In this document: positions 58,560-64,000 of the stretch, piece by piece
How positions within the stretch are numbered: position 1 is the first letter of the stretch
Layout of the letters: the number at the start of each line of letters is the position of its first letter
Assembly: GCA_020002185.1 (NCBI GenBank)
Contig: CM034538.1
Span: 3,812,773 to 3,876,772, forward strand
Reading direction: 5' to 3'
From: Paraescarpia echinospica
Taxonomy: Eukaryota > Annelida > Polychaeta > Sabellida > Siboglinidae
Length of the DNA stretch: 64,000 nt
Position numbers and translations under genes: made by a program
Notes under the pieces: model-generated
What the model was told of the DNA's origin: nothing
What the model saw: the letters and a program-made list of their open reading frames with translations, nothing else
Database searches by the model: none

Positions 58560-61290
58560 ACTTTGATAGTCTCATGACTTGTGATGTTTGTAATGTATAT
58601 TGTCGCATTGATCATCTGCATCCTATCAATCCTCTGAGGTCACTCACCCACATTCACATGTGTGGTTATGCATATATACATACATAATATCAACACAGTT
58701 TTAGACTGGGGCTTAAGCTAACCCATTTGTAACGAAATGGCATAGGCGAGGGGCTTAATTTAAGGAAATCTAGCACACATGTCCAAACTATTATTTTGTT
58801 AAACACGTATTGTTTATAAATCCTTTAGTTGTTAAATTTGTGAGCACCCTGTATAATTTAAAACACCAATGAAGCCATTATTCACATTCACTTTGCAGAT
58901 TTTCCATTTGGCATACATTCCGCAGTAAATACATTGGAGCCTGTCACTGGTCCATTATTGCACTGTGATTCATTGGCTGATATTTCATCTCATTCATCAT
59001 TTCACGTCTAATAAAAGTGCCTGGTTGTCAGCACTTTGCCGCTGCTGGTCTAGTGCTGAAAAAAATCAGATCAACAAATTCATGGCATTGCATTTGTTAT
59101 GGTGATCAGATCAATATCTTTTTATTACTGACAACAAATTATGTACATCACAATATTTCCTACCACAATACAATATCCTGTTGAACGATTGATGCATGCA
59201 GAAAGCACATTCATATTAAAATATGTTTTCAGAAACTAACATGTATTTAAATACCCCTAGCTGTCATGGTGAAATAATACATTTGTCCACTGTCTGTCTG
59301 GTGCTGTTTGTCAGTTCCTGTTTGGTCCATGCTGTACCACTACTTTCAGCTACTGTGTCCTTCAAGGTGTTATAAACAGGTACTGGTACATGCATTGAAA
59401 AGGTTTGTGCTAATGCAGCACCACATCAGGTCCTTACTGCTCAAAGCACTTTACATTTTACTGACAGGCCACTGTAGACATTATTTGACCTTATACTCTT
59501 TCTCATTGACCGTGCAGTGCTATGCAGTATAAGATTGATGCTGTCTGTTTTTTTATTATTTGGCATGTGATTAATTCTATGTCCTGTGATGTCTGTTGCA
59601 AATGCCACAGTAATTGTGTCATCTTTAATGATCATTTATATAGAGTTACTTTTTAAGTGGGTGACATTTTTATGGGTGCATTATCTTCACTGCAGTAGAG
59701 CAAAGGTCTCCAGGGTTTTGGTGGAAACACACTTGACTCTGATGTGTGGTTTTAGCATTTAGTACTGTATTTCCTATCCTGGGAGACATTGACTGTGGCA
59801 CTGAGAACAGTGCCTTTGAGATTCTGTCATATCACATTTGGGTAATGTGAATCATCAGGTGAATTTGGGATTCAGATTTATTAAGCTTGTATAACCCTGA
59901 TATGCAGAAATCTCGGCAGTGAGTAAAATCACATTTTAATGGAAAAGTTGTTATGTTTTTGTCAAGTTGGAATTAATCATATATGCATGAACAGCGTTTT
60001 GCATTCATTATGCTTTTTGAGGTAACAATGTTTGGATGTTTGGTACATTTTTAGAAGTTCTTTTATATTTTTGCTCATTATCCGCAGCAACTGTCCACCT
60101 CTGTTTCTTCGGGTGTGAATTGATACGTTGCACACCTGTGTGTACCTGTCTGCTACCTAATGCATGCAGGAAAGGTGATCTTAGGGAGGAGATATTAAGT
60201 TGAATGACTTACTATCTCCTCGCTATCACCTTCATGGTGCTAAGTACATACAATGTCCCTATTGACTTCCGCCATCTGCTCTCCAGGATGGAGAATATCT
60301 TCAGTGATATGGCACTTATAACATGTCAAAGCTTTTCATACACACAGCAAACGGTCACCTTTGTGTTGATATTCATAAACAAGCAAAAACAATTTGGCAA
60401 AAATCCAGTATTCATGAATTCTGTTAGCAATCAATTCGTGGACGTAAGGGAATAATTCTGCAACATGTGGAAGTCTATTACGGTCAGAAATGCAGTTTAT
60501 AAAGAGTGTGCAGGTATTGGTTTTCCTCTGTTATCTGTGTTATGGAGCTTAACTTATAGTATAAAACATTTAGTTAGTGTTTTATATTAAAGACAAGTTG
60601 TTGTACATATTACTGAGCATTCTTTACGATAGTTAATTGTATTTAATGCATTTGTTGTTATATATAAAAAAACGTGTATAAAAGGGCAAATAAGTAAATC
60701 AATTTGGATATGGTAATAATAAATGTGATAAATATTTATGGTTTATTAATTATGCCTCCAAATATTTTGTGACCATGATAATCATTGAAAGTTAGAGGCT
60801 TTGTTGACTGCAGCAATGTTGGCCACGTAGATTACATTTCTTCACACTAATCTTTTCCAAACGAGTGCATATGACCATTGACATTTGGCACATTTTGAAG
60901 CAGAGACGGAAATACTCGTCACTAATAGGTGAGATTAAGAATGATCCTCTGTCAGATCATGTATGTAACATGGTCTAACTGTGAGCTTCTTGTACAAAGT
61001 TTTTACACATCAAAGTTGGAAGTCTAGTTGTAGCATTATCATGGATTGTACAATGTCTACTGGTAAGTTAGAGAGCAAGGTATCGTAAGCATGTCCGTCT
61101 GACATGCCAGCACTCTGAGCTCAAAATCTCCACCTGGCAGGCATGGTATCTTTTGGTGTAAAAACATGGCTCTCAACTTTGGGGACTTTGTATCCCTCGT
61201 GACTCAGAGATCACATTAATGTCAATTCATGTAGAAGACCTTCTAATGGTACACAAGACAGTGTTCCAACCCATGCTGGAATATGTTTGA
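58560..61290. other. Long interval without a recognised gene
   Basis: Mostly unique AT-rich sequence with one SINE tail at 59400-59490. Continuation exons of the PDZ gene would be expected here but none could be supported. Confidence 0.45.
59400..59490 (-). mobile_element. SINE tail fragment
   Basis: Reverse strand reads GTCAGTAAAATGTAAAGTGC and TTTGAGCAGTAAGGACC, as in the SINE tail. Confidence 0.6.
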
Positions 61291-61296
61291 CCTGCA

Positions 61297-61877
61297 TGGT
61301 TGACTGCACTCATCCTGGGTCTGCATGGTCGACCGCACTCATCCTGGGACTGCATGGTCGACCGCACTCATCCTGGGACTGCATGGTCGACTGCACTCAC
61401 CCTGGGTCTGCATGGTCGACCACACTCACCTTGGGTCTGCATGGTTGACCGCAGTCACCCTGGGTCTGCATGGTCAACTGCACTCACCCAGGGTCTGCAT
61501 GGTCGACCGCACTCATCCTGGGTCTGCATGGTCGACCGCACTCATCCTGGGACTGCATGGTCGACCGCACTCACCCTGGGTATGCATGGTCCACCGCACT
61601 CACCCTGGGTCTGCATGGCCGACCACACTCATCCTGAAACTGCATGGTCGACCGCACTCACCCTGGGTCTGCATGGTCGACCGCACTCACCCTGGGTCTG
61701 CATGGTCGACCGCACTCACACTGGGTCTGCATGGTTGTCAGCACTCACCCTGGGTCTGCATGGTCGACCGCACTCACACTGGGTCTGCATGGTCGACCGC
61801 ACTCATCCTGAAACTGCATGGTCCACCACACTCACCCTGGGTCTGCATGGTCGACCGCACTCACCCTGGGTCTGCAA
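61297..61877. repeat. 29-bp minisatellite
   Basis: About twenty copies of CTGCATGGTCGACCGCACTC followed by ACCCTGGGT. A unit of 29 bp leaves several frames open for about 200 codons. It ends 12 bp before a LINE remnant. Confidence 0.95.
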
Positions 61878-61888
61878 AGTGACATGGA

Positions 61889-62077
61889 AGAGTGCAAAGA
61901 TGTGCTATAAACATTATATACACTGGCATGCCCTGTATCGAGGCATTAACAAATGCACAGCTGGTTACACTGAAAGAGAGACGTACACAGTTAGGTGAAT
62001 ATTTCTTCACACAAATCGAACAACCACAGCACAAATTGCACAAACTCCTTCCAGCAGCAAGGGTTGTGACACGTTAA
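61889..62077 (+). mobile_element. LINE reverse-transcriptase C-terminal remnant
   Basis: One plus frame reads VQRCAINIIYTG, then EALTNAQLVTLKERRTQLGE and a FFTQIEQPQHKLHKLLP segment. This follows the LINE end pattern VQKRALRII, then LxxLxxRR and a basic LHxLLP. Confidence 0.75.
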
Positions 62078-62079
62078 TA

Positions 62080-62945
62080 CACGATGTTGTACACGCTACC
62101 CCTTATCCAAAGTAAAAACAAATATATCTATATATGTGTTTGTGTATTTATATATAAATCATGTATGTATAAATATATCTTTTTGTGTTTTTAAATTTAT
62201 TTTCTGACAATGTACTAGTTTTAGCAAATGAAATTTTTCATCATGTTTCTTGTATTTTATTCAATCTCACGATTGCAAAAAACTGCACCCTGGCAGTGAC
62301 CACCCTCAACGCCAGCATAGAAAGGTCTCTTCAGTGATAACATTCTGTAAAAGCTGACCAGTTGAAAGAGACCCCATCAGACCATAACATCACAACATCA
62401 TAACCACAATAAATACAGATTACTCAGTTAGTAGAACGTTGCTGAAAGCTGGAACCAACTACAGGATGTACAACCAAGTCAGACATCAAATTTATTCCCA
62501 GCAACAAATCTGGAATGTCTGTACAAAAAATTGGGGTTTCCCAATAAGTGAATATACTTTACCTCATGTTGTCAAAAATTATTTATTACAAATAAAGTTA
62601 ATATTATGATGAAAAAACTGTCTGTTTACTATTTAATTATAATACAAAAAATGGTGGTAGCTTTATTTGTATAGTTGTAATGTTTCAGATACATCATAAA
62701 GCACAATCGTCGATTAAATGCCAGTGCAATTTCAATAACTTTAATATGGTCTCAAGTGTGTTTTCAAAGAAACTCCTTATTTGGGGAATACTGCCAAAAA
62801 TGATAATTTTAATAGAAGAATGCTTACTCTTCTGTAGTGCACTTGAATCTACAAACATCAATTGAACAAGAGCAGTCAATAATTTCTTGGGCATTAAATG
62901 GCACGAGCAAAAATTGAATAATTCTTCCATACTCTTTTTGAGTTA
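62080..62945. other. No gene recognised
   Basis: AT-rich DNA. The minus frame at 62930-62694 is mildly protein-like but without splice or homology support. Confidence 0.45.
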
Positions 62946-62950
62946 GTGAA

Positions 62951-64000
62951 TCCTGAAAGGAGCATGCTGATATTACAGCTTCAAGGGAGAAACTGATCCG
63001 GGGAAGTCAGCCTTCTGATGGGATCTGGCTCTTCCAAACTGTAGTCCTTCATCCTGAAAGGAGCATGCTGATATTACTGCTTCAAGAGAGATACTGATCC
63101 AGGGGAAGTCAGCCTTGTGATGGGATCTGGCTCTTCCAAACTGTAGTCCTTCATTCTGAAAGGAGCATGCTGCTATTACTGCTTCAAGAGAGATACTGAT
63201 CCAGGGGAAGTCAGCCTTGTGATGGGATCTGGCTCTTCCAAACTGTAGTCCTTCATCCTGAAAGGAGCATGCTGATATTACTGCTTCAAGGAAGAGACTG
63301 ATCCAGGGGAAGTCAACCTTCTGATGGGATCTGGCTCTTCCAAACTGTAGTCCTTCATCCTGAAAGGAGCATGCTGCTATTACTGCTTCACGAGAGAGAC
63401 TGATCCGGGGAAGCCAGCCTTGTGATGGGATCTGGCTCTTCCAAACTGTAGTCCTTCATCCTGAAAGGAGCATGCTGATATTACTGCTTCAAGGGAGAGA
63501 CTGATCTAGGGAAGTCAGCCTTCTGATGGGATCTGGCTCTTCCAAACTGTAGTCCTTCATCCTGAAAGGAGCATGCTGCTATTACTACTTCAAGAGAGAG
63601 ACTGATCCGGGGAAGTCAGCCTTGTGATGGGATCTGGCTCTTCCAAACTGTAGTCCTTCATCCTGAAAGGAGCATGCTGCTATTACTACTTCAAGAGAGA
63701 GACTGATCCGGGGAAGTCAGCCTTCTGATGGGATCTGGCTCTTCCAAACTGTAGTCCTTCATCCTGAAAGGAGCATGCTACTATTACTGCTTCAAGGGAG
63801 AGACTGATCCGGGGAAGTCAGCCTTGTGATGGGATCTGGCTCTTCCAAACTGTAGTCCTTCATCCTGAAAGGAGCATGCTGATATTACTGCTTCAAGGGA
63901 GAGACTGATCCGGGGAAGTCAGCCTTGTGATGGGATCTGGCTCTTCCAAACTGTAGTCCTTCATCCTGAAAGGAGCATGCTGATATTACTGCTTCAAGGG
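62951..64000. repeat. 101-102 bp tandem repeat, running off the window
   Basis: More than ten copies with landmarks TCCTGAAAGGAGCATGCTGA, GGGGAAGTCAGCCTTGTGAT and CTTCCAAACTGTAGTCCTTC. The first copies start at 62951, 63052 and 63154. Copies alternate between CTTGTGATGG and CTTCTGATGG and between GCTGATATT and GCTGCTATT, hinting at a two-unit higher-order period in part of the array. Confidence 0.95.

Noticed and set aside
61300..61998. 232-codon open frame
   Set aside because: It reads through the 29-bp minisatellite. Only the last part overlaps a LINE remnant, and that is coded in another frame.

Overview
The window is nuclear DNA of an animal. It shows GT-AG introns of 0.3 to 17 kb with small exons, tRNA-derived SINEs, several decayed LINE reverse-transcriptase ends of the L2/CR1 kind, a solo LTR, a TTAA-flanked DNA transposon and a very large amount of minisatellite DNA. 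The transposon mixture suggests a marine invertebrate, perhaps a mollusc or other lophotrochozoan. The sequence alone cannot prove this. No bacterial, plasmid or CRISPR features are present.

Layout. 1-1413: a SINE and a CA repeat. 1414-6183: an inactive 4.8-kb DNA transposon with long composite inverted repeats and one broken ORF, carrying a nested LINE end. 8928-15924 (+): a complete seven-exon gene whose phases all agree. It encodes 515 residues: an N-terminal CARD-like fold, a long coiled coil and a C-terminal eight-ligand CHORD-like zinc module. 16732-17153: a fragment resembling a family-B DNA polymerase ORF of a large mobile or virus-like element. 17594-21863: three minisatellites in a row, the last abutting an exon. 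21856-31350 (-): six exons of an unrecognised gene. 33430-56246 (+): a partial PDZ-domain gene with a ~17-kb first intron full of satellites, a MITE and SINE copies, and a solo LTR 63 bp before the PDZ exon. 56560-64000: more minisatellites, SINE and LINE fragments and no confident exon.

The genes do not form an operon or an evident pathway. The unifying feature is the minisatellites: more than 20 arrays with units of 12-102 bp, many of 31-33 or 38-48 bp. At least two have a repeat unit that contains or copies an exon-intron boundary, and one grew inside a SINE. Nearly all long open frames in the window are by-products of these arrays.

Exon calls rest on splice signals, phase agreement and protein-like composition read by eye. 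No database search or transcript was available.
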